From a bacterium (GTDB lineage Bacteria > Krumholzibacteriota > Krumholzibacteriia > LZORAL124-64-63), in NCBI GenBank assembly GCA_024231905.1, contig JAAEQC010000092.1:214726-278725 (forward strand): a stretch of 64,000 bases of DNA. Direction: 5' to 3'. The translations under genes were made by a program, and so were the position numbers. Below, piece by piece: positions 49,913-58,067 of the stretch. A model generated the notes under the pieces. It did no database searches. It saw nothing but the letters and a program-made list of their open reading frames with translations, and was not told where the DNA came from. How positions within the stretch are numbered: the stretch's first letter is position 1; each line of letters starts with the position of its first letter.

Positions 49913-50740
49913 CTAGCGCTGCATCAGCGACAGGGCCAGCTGGGACGTGTTGTTGGCCTGGGTGAGGATCGACACGCCCGCCTGCTGCAGGATCTGCAGG
50001 GAGGTCATGTTCGACGTCTCGAGGGCCACGTCCACGTCACGGATACGGCTGTTGGCCGCCGCCAGGTTCTCCGTGGTCATGCCGATGTTGCGGATGGACG
50101 TCTCCAGGCGATTCTGGACCGCGCCGAAATTGGCGCGGATGCTCGAAACCGCGGCGAGAGCGCCGTCGACCTCGGCCATGGCCGCCTGGGCGTTGAGAGC
50201 CGTGTCGATGCCGGTGGAGATACCGATGGCTGCGGCGTCCATGGGATTACCAAGATCGATCTGGACGCGGTCGGTTGGGGTGGAGCCAATGCCCACCTGG
50301 ATGTCCACCGTGCCGGCGCCGCCGCTGAGCAGGAACACGCCGTTGAACTCGGTGCCCGCCGCGATGCGATCGATCTCCTCTTCCAGGGAGATGCGCTCCG
50401 AATCCAGGTATGCCCGCTCGGAGTTGCCGAGGGTGCCGTTGATGGACTGCTCGGCCAGTTCCTTCATGCGGATCAGGATGTTGGAGACCTCGTCCAGGGC
50501 GCCTTCACCCACCTGCACGAGACTGATGCCGTCGGCCGCGTTCCGGCTGGCCTGCTGCATGGCGCGGATGTCCGAGCGCAGACTCTCGCTGATGGCCAGA
50601 CCGGCGGCATCGTCGCCCGCGCGGTTGATGCGCATGCCGGAACTGAGCTTCTCCATGCTCTTCTGGAAATTGGTCGTCGTGTTGTAGAGGTGCCGTTGCG
50701 CACTCAACGACGCGATGTTCGTATTCACCCTGATACCCAT
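49913..50740 (-). CDS. fliC: Flagellin 3
   Basis: 275 residues. The axial N-terminus is conserved (GIRVNTNIASLSAQRHLYNT, MRINRAGDDAAGLAIS), but the chain differs from the other two in many places. For example, it has ESLRSDIRAMQQASRNAADG and a C-terminus ALETSNMTSLQILQQAGVSI with ANNTSQLALSLMQR. It is the most divergent copy. GGAGGAG precedes ATG 50740 and pairs with CTCCT just upstream. No sigma-28 or sigma-54 element is visible upstream, so its timing may differ from that of the other flagellins. Confidence 0.95.
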   Translation of the reverse strand: MGIRVNTNIASLSAQRHLYNTTTNFQKSMEKLSSGMRINRAGDDAAGLAISESLRSDIRAMQQASRNAADGISLVQVGEGALDEVSNILIRMKELAEQSINGTLGNSERAYLDSERISLEEEIDRIAAGTEFNGVFLLSGGAGTVDIQVGIGSTPTDRVQIDLGNPMDAAAIGISTGIDTALNAQAAMAEVDGALAAVSSIRANFGAVQNRLETSIRNIGMTTENLAAANSRIRDVDVALETSNMTSLQILQQAGVSILTQANNTSQLALSLMQR

Positions 50741-50898
50741 GATACTCCTCCGTGCAGGAGCGGTCTGCCGGTGCCGTGGTTTCGGCGTGCGGTCTACCGC
50801 TGCGTCCGGTTGTCCTTTTCGTTCTTGCCCGTCTTGGCGACGCCCCGTACGGTTCCGGAGTCCGCTGAACTGCGAAACGCCCTTTCGGGAGTGCCCTC

Positions 50899-51873
50899 GT
50901 GCAGATCGCCTGTCCGTCACCGGCGGAACATGCCGCCTTTCGTGACCTCGTCAATGCAGAAATCAGGCCCGGGAAAGGAGAGACCCGCGCCTGGGACGAT
51001 TTCCCGGTCATCCTGGGGGAGGAAAACCGCTCCTGGACCCTGGTGGCGCGGGCACCGGACGGTCGTCTGGCGGCGGGCCTGGCCTGTCTAGTACGCTCCT
51101 TCACAACGAGTTTGGGAATCCTGCCCATCGGCGGCGTCGGTGGTGTCGTCACGGCGCAGGAATTCCGTGGCCAGGGTTTGAGCCGGCGGCTCCAGGAGGC
51201 CATGCTGGCCCATCTGCACCGGCACAATGTGCCGCTGGCGGTCCTGTGGAGCGACCAGCCGGAAATATATGCCGGAAGGGGCTTCGGTCCGGCGGGGTGG
51301 GAGCACCACCTGCTGCTGGAGCACGTGGATCTGCCGGTAATCGACGGTGCGAGGGAGTACAGGCCGGAAGACGCCGAGGCTGTGGAGGAACTCTACGCCT
51401 CCCACCCCTGGCGCACCGTCCGCGAGCCCGGGGACTCGCGTCTCCTTTATGGTATGCCCGGCACCCGGGGTTTGGTAGTGGCCGACGGGGACGACCGGCC
51501 GGTGGCGGCGATCTTCTGCGGCAAGGGTGCGGACTTCTCGGGCTATGTCACCGAGTGGAGTGGGGAACCCTGGCCCGTGCTCGGTCTGTTCCGGGAGGCA
51601 CGCGAACGCGGCTGGGCCTCCCACGTCCTGGTGCCCCCGGGGGGCGAGAAACTGCTCAATGCCGCCGCCGAGCGGGGTGGCCGCTGGTTCGCCAGTGTGT
51701 CTGGATTGTGGGCAGTGCTGGACGACAGGGCCCTGCGCAAGGCGGCCGAAGCGGCGGATCTGGCGGTGCCGGAGGACATGGTTCCGGCGGCCTGGTTGGG
51801 CGGTGTGGGGGACGACGGCTGCAGCCGTCCGGGCCTGCTCCACGTAGCCGTTTGGGGTTTTGATTCCGTATGA
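50899..51873 (+). CDS. GNAT-family N-acetyltransferase, Eis-like two-domain type
   Basis: 324 residues. The first GNAT domain (about 1-150) has the acetyl-CoA loop EFRGQGLSRRLQEAMLAHL near 88-106, preceded by ILPIGGVGGVVT. The remainder looks like a second, degenerate GNAT repeat (WPVLGLFREARERGWASHVL, LLNAAAERGGRWF), as in Eis-type acetyltransferases. GTG at 50899 with GGGAG upstream. It is divergent from flagellin 3 and lies inside the flagellar island, so a flagellin or chaperone substrate is possible but unproven. Confidence 0.8.
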   Translation: MQIACPSPAEHAAFRDLVNAEIRPGKGETRAWDDFPVILGEENRSWTLVARAPDGRLAAGLACLVRSFTTSLGILPIGGVGGVVTAQEFRGQGLSRRLQEAMLAHLHRHNVPLAVLWSDQPEIYAGRGFGPAGWEHHLLLEHVDLPVIDGAREYRPEDAEAVEELYASHPWRTVREPGDSRLLYGMPGTRGLVVADGDDRPVAAIFCGKGADFSGYVTEWSGEPWPVLGLFREARERGWASHVLVPPGGEKLLNAAAERGGRWFASVSGLWAVLDDRALRKAAEAADLAVPEDMVPAAWLGGVGDDGCSRPGLLHVAVWGFDSV

Positions 51874-51907
51874 CGGCTCTTAGTGCCTCCGGGTTCCTCA
51901 TTTCGGG

Positions 51908-51936
51908 CTAAAGTTTTTCCTGATTCCTGCCGATAA
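51908..51936 (+). promoter_or_regulatory. Sigma-28 promoter of flgM
   Basis: CTAAAG (51908-51913), 15 bases, GCCGATAA (51929-51936), about 118 bases before the flgM start. A sigma-28 promoter on flgM gives the usual negative feedback. Confidence 0.88.
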
Positions 51937-52053
51937 CCAGGCGGAATGCAGGGGCAAAATCTGCCGAGCGGCACATACTTTGCCCTGGAACGTGGGAATC
52001 GGGCAGATCGCGATGGAGCGTGAACCCGGGAAACGAGGCATCTGGAGATGAGC

Positions 52054-52404
52054 ATGAACAGGATCGACCAGACCGATGTCCTGCGCCAAGGCGCCGTGGG
52101 CCGCTTCCAGGAAACCAGTCGCCGGGACCGGGCGCAGGAGACGGACCCGGCGGCGACGAAGCAGGCGGGCAAGGAACAGGTCACTGATCGCGCCGAGATC
52201 TCCGAGGCCGCCCAACGACTCATGGAAGTCCGTAGCGCCCTGGAGATTGGGCGCAAGGCCGTGGATGGGATTGAGGACGTGCGCGAGGAACGCGTGCTCC
52301 AGGCCAAGGCGCGCCTGGCCGAGGGCTACTATCAGGCGGTGGAGGTGCAATCCAAGGTGGCCGACGGGGTTTCCCGGGTCATGGATGGCATGGACGCTCT
52401 CTGA
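52054..52404 (+). CDS. flgM: Anti-sigma-28 factor FlgM
   Basis: 116 residues. N-terminal MNRIDQTDVLRQGAVGRFQE recalls the FlgM opening, and DRAEISEAAQRLMEVR near 44-59 is the conserved FlgM segment before the sigma-binding helices. The C-terminal half is longer than in enteric FlgM. ATG at 52054 is six bases after GGAG; an ATG at 52048 touches the ribosome-binding site. It should bind FliA until hook completion and then be exported. A strong terminator follows. Confidence 0.82.
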   Translation: MNRIDQTDVLRQGAVGRFQETSRRDRAQETDPAATKQAGKEQVTDRAEISEAAQRLMEVRSALEIGRKAVDGIEDVREERVLQAKARLAEGYYQAVEVQSKVADGVSRVMDGMDAL

Positions 52405-52428
52405 TCTTCCCACAGCCGAACCATACGG

Positions 52429-52457
52429 ACGGAGCCGTTGATACGGCTCCGTTTTTT
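52429..52457 (+). terminator. Terminator of flgM
   Basis: ACGGAGCCG/CGGCTCCGT stem with loop TTGATA, followed by six T. Confidence 0.92.
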
Positions 52458-52541
52458 GTTTGCTCTAACTGGTAAAATTTCTTACAGTTTCCCCTCCGGA
52501 TAAATTATCGACTCTCCAGAGGAAGCGGCAGGCACGACCAG

Positions 52542-54812
52542 ATGGCATCGGATATCTTCGCCCTTCCCCGGCCCTTGCCGCGCGCGGCTGTTTTCCTGGG
52601 CCCTCGCGGCTGGCTCGACGACCTGGGTGATCTCGATGACGAGGCCGTCGCCGCCGAGAGCCCCACCGCCGTCCTGGATAAACTGAGGATCGACGCGCCC
52701 GCCGGCGCCGAAGGGCCCGCACGGCTGCTGGTCATCCACCAGGACGCCTTCGCCGGACCGGGCGGCGTGGAGACCCTCGAAGGCTGGCTCATGGAGGTGG
52801 CGACCCTGCGCGGTCCCCACGTGCCGGTCCTGGTCCACGGTCGCCTGGACGCCGACCGCCTCGTCCGCTTCTTCCGGGCCGGACTCTTCGACGCCCTGTC
52901 TGCTCCGGTGGCCCGCATGGAATGGGTGAACATGCTCATCCGCGCCGAGCGGCGGTTGGAATTGCGCCGCCAGAGCCGCCTCGTGCTGGAGACGGCGGGT
53001 GAAACCCAGGAAGTGCTAGGGGACCTGCGCCGCCGCCTGGGCCGTGAAGCCGCCGGCGCCGCGGACGAACTCCTGAAGGCCCACGAGAGTCTCGAAGCGG
53101 CCAACCGCCGACTCAACGACGCCATGGCCGAACTGTCCCTCCTATACCGTTTCGGACGCCGCCTGAGCACGACCCGCAACTGGGACGACACCCTGCGCGA
53201 GATCCTGCGCAGCCTCTCGGACTTCGTGGGATCCGGCGGCGCTGCGCTCGTCCTGCGTTCGGCGGAGGAGGGGCCGTTTTCCCCGCGTCAGACCTGGCAG
53301 TGGAACGAGAGCTCCTGGGACAAGGTCCTGGTGGATCTCCAGGACCAGGTGGACGGCGCCGTGGCCGAGAGCATCATGGCGCCCGGCGTGTTCCGGGTGG
53401 ATCCGTCGCGGCCGACGGCCAGCGCGGGCCAGCGTCGCATCATCGCCCAGCCCCTGGAGCACCAGGATGCCTGTCTGGGCTTCCTGCTGCTGCTGTTCGG
53501 CACACCCGAAGCGCGGGACGCCGCCGCCGAACGCTACCTGCCCTTCCTGCAGGCGGTGCAGGTGGTGTTGGCCGAAGAGGTGGCCGGCGCCCAGCTCCTG
53601 GACCGCATCCGCGACATCGGCGTCTTCAACGCGCGCGTGCTCGAGACCGTCCGCAGCGCCATCTGGGTGCTCAACGACGAGGGTCGCAGCGTCTTCGTCA
53701 ACCGGGCCGGCCGGCGTCTCCTGACCGGCCACGAATCCGCTCCCCTGACCGGTGCGGACTTCCTCTTCCGCATCGGCCGGGGACGTGAGGAAGCAGAGCC
53801 GGCGTCGACGGAGATGCCGCCGGAGACTCCTCCGGAACTGCTGCTGGACGGCCGTCTGGTGCTCGACCACCAGCAGGGACCGCTCCTGGCGCACCTGCGC
53901 AACCTGGACGACGGCACCCTCGGCGGCGAGGGCTGCGTGGTGGACACGGCCGGCCAGCGGGTGCCGGTCATGGTGCAGACGGCGGCCATGCCCGGTCGCG
54001 GGCGCAACGAGCAGTGGCTGGTGGTGGTGGCCGAGGATTTGCGCGACGCGCGCATCCTCGAGTCCGAGCGCCTGCGCGCCGACCGGCTGGAGGGCCTGGT
54101 GGAGATGTCGGCCACCCTGGCTCACGAGATCCGCAACCCCCTGATGGGCCTCAGCGCCCAGGCTGAACTCCTGGCGGACCGCCTGCCCGACGACGATCCC
54201 CGCCGGCGCTACCTGGACGTCATGACCCGCGAGGTGGGCCGCATCAACGACACCATCACGCGCATGCTGAACTTCGTCCGCCCTTACGAACCGGTCCTGG
54301 ACCATACGGACCTGGCCCTGCTGGCCGAGGACGCCGTGGAACTGGCGCGGCCCCGGGCCGAGTCGCGTTGTGTGGCGCTGACCTGGCTCCCGCCCGACAA
54401 GGACGCACACCTGCGGGGCGATGCCGCCCAGCTCAAGCAGACGATCCTGAACCTGGTGCTCAACGGCCTGGACGCAGCGCCCGAGGGCGGGCACGTGAGC
54501 GTGGCCGTGCGCGTGGAGCAGTCCCTCGAACTGGCCGATCCGGCCCGCGGCACCCACGCCCGGGTGCCGGGACTGGTGTGCGAGGTCCGCGACAACGGCC
54601 CCGGCGTACCCGACGAGGACCGCGACCGCATCTTCCGTCCTTTCCATACCACCAAGGCTTCGGGCACCGGGCTCGGCCTGTCCATCAGCCACAAGATCGT
54701 GGCGGCCCACGGCGGCGAGATATCCGTGGATCGCGACCGAGGCGAGACCGTGTTCCGTCTGGCGCTACCCGCCGGCGACACCCGCATTTCCCTGAAGGAG
54801 GAGTCCCGATGA
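52542..54812 (+). CDS. Histidine kinase with pseudo-receiver, GAF and PAS domains (flagellar two-component sensor)
   Basis: 756 residues, soluble. Residues about 60-150 resemble a receiver domain (LVHGRLDADRLVRFFRAG, LFDALSAPVARMEWVNMLIR), but the phosphoacceptor Asp is not apparent. A coiled coil (about 165-200), a GAF-like domain (205-365) and a PAS-like domain (370-500) follow. HisKA has MSATLAHEIRNPLMGLSAQA (His near 528), and the HATPase has LNLVLNGLDAAPEGG, DNGPGVPDED and GTGLGLSISHKI. This kinase class (AtoS/NtrB/FlrB-like) pairs with NtrC-type regulators. The next gene is one, overlapping by ATGA. Confidence 0.9.
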   Translation: MASDIFALPRPLPRAAVFLGPRGWLDDLGDLDDEAVAAESPTAVLDKLRIDAPAGAEGPARLLVIHQDAFAGPGGVETLEGWLMEVATLRGPHVPVLVHGRLDADRLVRFFRAGLFDALSAPVARMEWVNMLIRAERRLELRRQSRLVLETAGETQEVLGDLRRRLGREAAGAADELLKAHESLEAANRRLNDAMAELSLLYRFGRRLSTTRNWDDTLREILRSLSDFVGSGGAALVLRSAEEGPFSPRQTWQWNESSWDKVLVDLQDQVDGAVAESIMAPGVFRVDPSRPTASAGQRRIIAQPLEHQDACLGFLLLLFGTPEARDAAAERYLPFLQAVQVVLAEEVAGAQLLDRIRDIGVFNARVLETVRSAIWVLNDEGRSVFVNRAGRRLLTGHESAPLTGADFLFRIGRGREEAEPASTEMPPETPPELLLDGRLVLDHQQGPLLAHLRNLDDGTLGGEGCVVDTAGQRVPVMVQTAAMPGRGRNEQWLVVVAEDLRDARILESERLRADRLEGLVEMSATLAHEIRNPLMGLSAQAELLADRLPDDDPRRRYLDVMTREVGRINDTITRMLNFVRPYEPVLDHTDLALLAEDAVELARPRAESRCVALTWLPPDKDAHLRGDAAQLKQTILNLVLNGLDAAPEGGHVSVAVRVEQSLELADPARGTHARVPGLVCEVRDNGPGVPDEDRDRIFRPFHTTKASGTGLGLSISHKIVAAHGGEISVDRDRGETVFRLALPAGDTRISLKEESR

Positions 54813-56251
54813 ACCCGAGGATCCTGATCGTGGACGACGAGGTGACCATCCGCGCATCCCTGGCCGAAAGCCTTGCCGCCGACGGTTACGAGGTGGACCC
54901 GGCCGAGAGCGGCGAGGAGGCCCTGGCCAAGTGCCACGCCGGCACCTACGACCTGGTCGTCACCGACCTGCGCCTGCCCGGGGTATCGGGTCTGGACATC
55001 CTGCAGGCCCTGCGCAACCAGGGTAACGCCACGCCGGTCATCATGATGACCGCTTATGGCGACGTGGACACGGCCGTCAGCGCCATGCGCCTGGGCGCCT
55101 ACGACTTCATCCGCAAGCCCTTCAAGCTGAGCGAGATTCGCCGCCAGGTCAGGGCGGCCCTGCGGGCCACGCCGGACCGCCGCGATGTGGTCCCGGAAGT
55201 GGAGGAGGAGGCCGCGCCCGCGGCCCGCCCGGCGGACCTGGAAGGCCGCTACATGCGGATGATCCGCGCCTGCCCCGGCCTGACGCGGGTGGCACGCATG
55301 CTTGAGAAGATCGGCTCGAGCCGCAGCGGCAACGACACGTCCATCCTCATCCAGGGCGACTCGGGCGCCGGCAAGGAGATCATCGCCCGCGCGGTCCACG
55401 AGGTGTCCCGGGGCAGCAGCGATCGTTTCATGGAGATCAACTGCGCCGCCGTGCCGGAGACCCTGCTGGAGAGCGAGCTCTTTGGATACGAGAAGGGCGC
55501 CTTCACCGACGCCAAGGCGCGCAAGGAGGGCCTCTTCGAACTGGCCGGCGAGGGAACCATCTTCCTGGACGAGATCGGCGAGATGGGTATTCTGCTCCAG
55601 AGCCGCCTGCTGCGGGTGCTGGAGAACCGCCGTTTCCGCCGGGTGGGCGGCAAGGACGATCTGGAAGTGCGGGCGCGCATCGTGGCCGCCACCAACCTCA
55701 AGTTGGACGAGGCCATCGAGTCGGGCGCCTTCCGCAACGATCTCTACTACCGGTTGCAGGTGGTGGAAGTGGAGGTTCCGCCCCTGCGCGAGCGTCCCGA
55801 GGACCTGGAGGTCCTCATCAACAATTTCCTGCGCGAATTCAATGCCCAGATGGGGCTGCAGACGGATCCCGTGGCGGAGGGGCTGCTGAACACCCTCCAG
55901 CGCTATCCCTGGCCCGGCAACGTGCGGGAGTTGAAGAACGTCCTCAAGCGGATCATGATCCTGGAGGAACCCCCGGTACTGGAGCCCGGGCACTTCCCGC
56001 CCCACATCATCGAGGGTCGCAATCCCCGCAGTTCCTCCCGCCAGGCGGATTTCGGGCAGGCCACCGGCTTGATGCCCCTGTCGGAAGTGGAGCGCCTGCA
56101 GATTCTCTACACCCTGGAGCAGACCGAGAACAACAAGTCCAAGGCCGCGCGCATCCTGGGCATCAGCCGCCAGACCCTGCGCGAGAAGCTCCGCCAGTAC
56201 GAGGAACGGGCCGCCGCCGACCGGGACAAATCCCTGGAAGCCGAGGGCTGA
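54809..56251 (+). CDS. NtrC-family sigma-54 response regulator with a variant GAFTGA loop
   Basis: 480 residues. Receiver 1-125 (Asp9/10, phosphoacceptor Asp53, VTDLRLPG), AAA+ domain about 155-385 with Walker A GDSGAGKE near 182-189 and Walker B FLDEIGEM, then an arginine-finger region and PWPGNVRELKNV. The C-terminal Fis-type helix-turn-helix NKSKAARILGISRQTLREKL lies near 441-460. The sigma-54-contact loop reads GAFTDA (about 230-235) instead of GAFTGA. With its partner kinase upstream it probably activates class II flagellar genes. Ends at a strong terminator. Confidence 0.92.
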   Translation: MNPRILIVDDEVTIRASLAESLAADGYEVDPAESGEEALAKCHAGTYDLVVTDLRLPGVSGLDILQALRNQGNATPVIMMTAYGDVDTAVSAMRLGAYDFIRKPFKLSEIRRQVRAALRATPDRRDVVPEVEEEAAPAARPADLEGRYMRMIRACPGLTRVARMLEKIGSSRSGNDTSILIQGDSGAGKEIIARAVHEVSRGSSDRFMEINCAAVPETLLESELFGYEKGAFTDAKARKEGLFELAGEGTIFLDEIGEMGILLQSRLLRVLENRRFRRVGGKDDLEVRARIVAATNLKLDEAIESGAFRNDLYYRLQVVEVEVPPLRERPEDLEVLINNFLREFNAQMGLQTDPVAEGLLNTLQRYPWPGNVRELKNVLKRIMILEEPPVLEPGHFPPHIIEGRNPRSSSRQADFGQATGLMPLSEVERLQILYTLEQTENNKSKAARILGISRQTLREKLRQYEERAAADRDKSLEAEG

Positions 56252-56614
56252 TTCAGGACGAGATCGTGACCATGACGGCCGGGGGCGGACAGGATCCGCC
56301 CCCGGCTTTTCTTGCCGGGTACCCCTGTATGATTCCTGGCCACCATGGCTGCCCAGATCCCGACGCACCGGAAGATTCCCGCCGTCGCAAGGCGCTGCAA
56401 TGGCTCTCCGACCGGTCATGACCGCGGTCGAAAAGACATGAAGAAGATCATGTAACGTCTTTTTATTTAACGACAACGACGTTTTCCAGGTTGAAGGCTC
56501 CGATCACTGAGTCGGAAACATCATGGGAGCCTGCCGCAGACACGTCCGAGGGTACGGTCCTTGCCCTGCGACCCTTCGAAGGGACAAACGTTCAACCGAC
56601 GGGAAAGATCGACC
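56252..56614. other. Intergenic region before the second regulator/basal-body operon
   Basis: Contains the terminator of the upstream regulator, then a stretch with the palindrome GGTCATGACC (about 56413-56422), an AT-rich segment near 56450-56475, and AACGTC/GACGTT half-sites 18 bases apart. A promoter for the following operon must lie here, but I cannot assign its class. Confidence 0.5.
56278..56313 (+). terminator. Terminator after the first NtrC-type regulator
   Basis: GCCGGGGGCGGA/TCCGCCCCCGGC, twelve perfect pairs with a five-base loop, then TTTTCTT. Confidence 0.92.
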
Positions 56615-57700
56615 ATGATGCTTCACCGTGCACTTCGGACCACGGCCGGACCACTTGCGGTCCTCGGTGTCGTCCTGCTCCTGGCAGGCGCCTCCGCAGG
56701 TGAGCCCGAGCGTTTGGATGGCCGGGAGCGCCTGGGTTACCTGCAGTGGCTCCACTCCCTGGAAAGGACCGTGGCGGCCCGCGAGGCCGGCGGCGTCCAG
56801 GAGGAGCGGCTCCTCTATCCTTTCGATCTTCCTTCCTGGGAAGGCGACGACCCCCGTCCGTACCGACACCTGGCCATCGGCAAGGCCGTCCTCGAACTAG
56901 AAGAGATCTGGGCCGACCGGGAGCACCATCCGTCACCCCTGGCCGCCTTGTCCAATGCCCGAAACTACGTGCACCTGAGTGAGTACGACAGCGCCCTGGT
57001 CTGGTACGAGATCACCGAACGGGCCGACAAGGAAGGCCGCTTCAGCGAGGACGTGGCCCGGGAGTCCCTGGCCGCCGCCCTGGCCGCCGGCGATTCCCTG
57101 GGCGCCGCCCGCGGTTTGACCAACACCCTGGGCGCTACCGAGATCGCCCGTCGCGCCGACGAGGTCGTGGTGGCCTACCGCTGGCTCCTGACCAACCGGG
57201 ACGCGCGCTCCCTGGACCATCTGATCCAGAAGGTCGCCGCCGAGGATTCTCTCCTGACGCCGCGGCTTCGTCTGTGGCACGCCCGGGCCCTGGCCTGGCG
57301 CGAGCAGCCGGCGGAATGCCTGGCCCAGTTGCGTTTGCTGGTGGCCGGAGGCGCTTTGAGCCAAGGCCTGGAGGAGTCCGAAAGGACCTGGGTCGTGACC
57401 AAGGTACCGGACCTCTACCTGGTCCTGGACGACGTGGATGCCGCCGCCGATCTCTACGGGGCCCTGGCGTCCTCTTCCCTGGAGGAACTTTCCCTCTGGG
57501 GCGCCTACCAGCTGGCCGGGACAGCGCTCATGACCGCCGACTACTCCGGCGCGGCCGCCGGCTACCGCCGGGTGTGCGAAGGCGAACGACACGGCCCGTG
57601 GCAGGACCACGCCTGCGCCAACGCCGCGTTGGCCGAGAACCTGGAACGTCTGCGCAAGGAGGGCGAGCCCTATGGCGCCGCAGCCTTCTACCAGCGCTGA
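56615..57700 (+). CDS. Exported TPR-like protein of unknown function in the flagellar operon
   Basis: 361 residues. A signal peptide runs to about residue 29 (LGVVLLLAGASAGEP). The rest is repeated helical pairs rich in Ala, Leu and acidic residues, with the Tyr/Ala spacing of tetratricopeptide repeats, e.g. LSNARNYVHLSEYDSALVWY and AYQLAGTALMTADYSGAAAG. I do not recognise a named family. It opens the operon that goes on to a FlgN-like protein, a kinase, an NtrC-type regulator and flgBC-fliEFG, overlapping the next gene by 29 bases. Such position and export suggest a periplasmic role in flagellar assembly or sensing. Confidence 0.65.
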   Translation: MMLHRALRTTAGPLAVLGVVLLLAGASAGEPERLDGRERLGYLQWLHSLERTVAAREAGGVQEERLLYPFDLPSWEGDDPRPYRHLAIGKAVLELEEIWADREHHPSPLAALSNARNYVHLSEYDSALVWYEITERADKEGRFSEDVARESLAAALAAGDSLGAARGLTNTLGATEIARRADEVVVAYRWLLTNRDARSLDHLIQKVAAEDSLLTPRLRLWHARALAWREQPAECLAQLRLLVAGGALSQGLEESERTWVVTKVPDLYLVLDDVDAAADLYGALASSSLEELSLWGAYQLAGTALMTADYSGAAAGYRRVCEGERHGPWQDHACANAALAENLERLRKEGEPYGAAAFYQR

Positions 57701-58067
57701 GATCGTGGCGGCCGAGCGCCGCATCCTCGACGGACTCGTCGACCTCTACGAGGAGGAACGCCGCCTGTACCGTCGCGTCCTCGAACTGACACACCGCCAG
57801 GGGGAACTGGTCCGCTCAGGACGCCCCTTCGGCGAGGTGCGCGCGGTGCTCGAGGAGAAGAAGGACATCCTGGAATCCATCAATCTGTTGGATCGCTCGG
57901 AGCAGGAGCGCAAATCGGCGTGGCAACGGGGACGTGAGCACTGGACCGCTGCGGGACGCAAACGGCTGCATGACAGTCTGGCGACGGTGGCGGCGGTCAT
58001 CGAGGAGATCGTGACCTGCGAAGAGCGGAACGATCTGGAACTCATCGCCCGGGCGCAGGAGATGTGA
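57672..58067 (+). CDS. Small coiled-coil protein, FlgN-like
   Basis: 131 residues, fully helical. A first helix pair ILDGLVDLYEEERRLYRRVL with LTHRQGELVRSGRPF and then VLEEKKDILESINLLDRSEQ follows the pattern of FlgN-type export chaperones (helix, Q-x-x-L-v, then an EKx-x-L helix). AAGGAGG lies before ATG 57672, inside the previous gene. It overlaps the next start in TGATG. It could equally be an adaptor for the kinase that follows. Confidence 0.6.
   Translation: MAPQPSTSAEIVAAERRILDGLVDLYEEERRLYRRVLELTHRQGELVRSGRPFGEVRAVLEEKKDILESINLLDRSEQERKSAWQRGREHWTAAGRKRLHDSLATVAAVIEEIVTCEERNDLELIARAQEM

Noticed and set aside
47577-50740. Large DNA repeats in the flagellin region
   Set aside because: The repeats are explained by three paralogous coding sequences; they are not a mobile element or repeat array.
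50741-50898. GCCGAAAC upstream of flagellin 3 as a sigma-28 -10 box
   Set aside because: No TAAA- or TCAAG-like -35 element lies at the right distance, and the box misses the two key bases.
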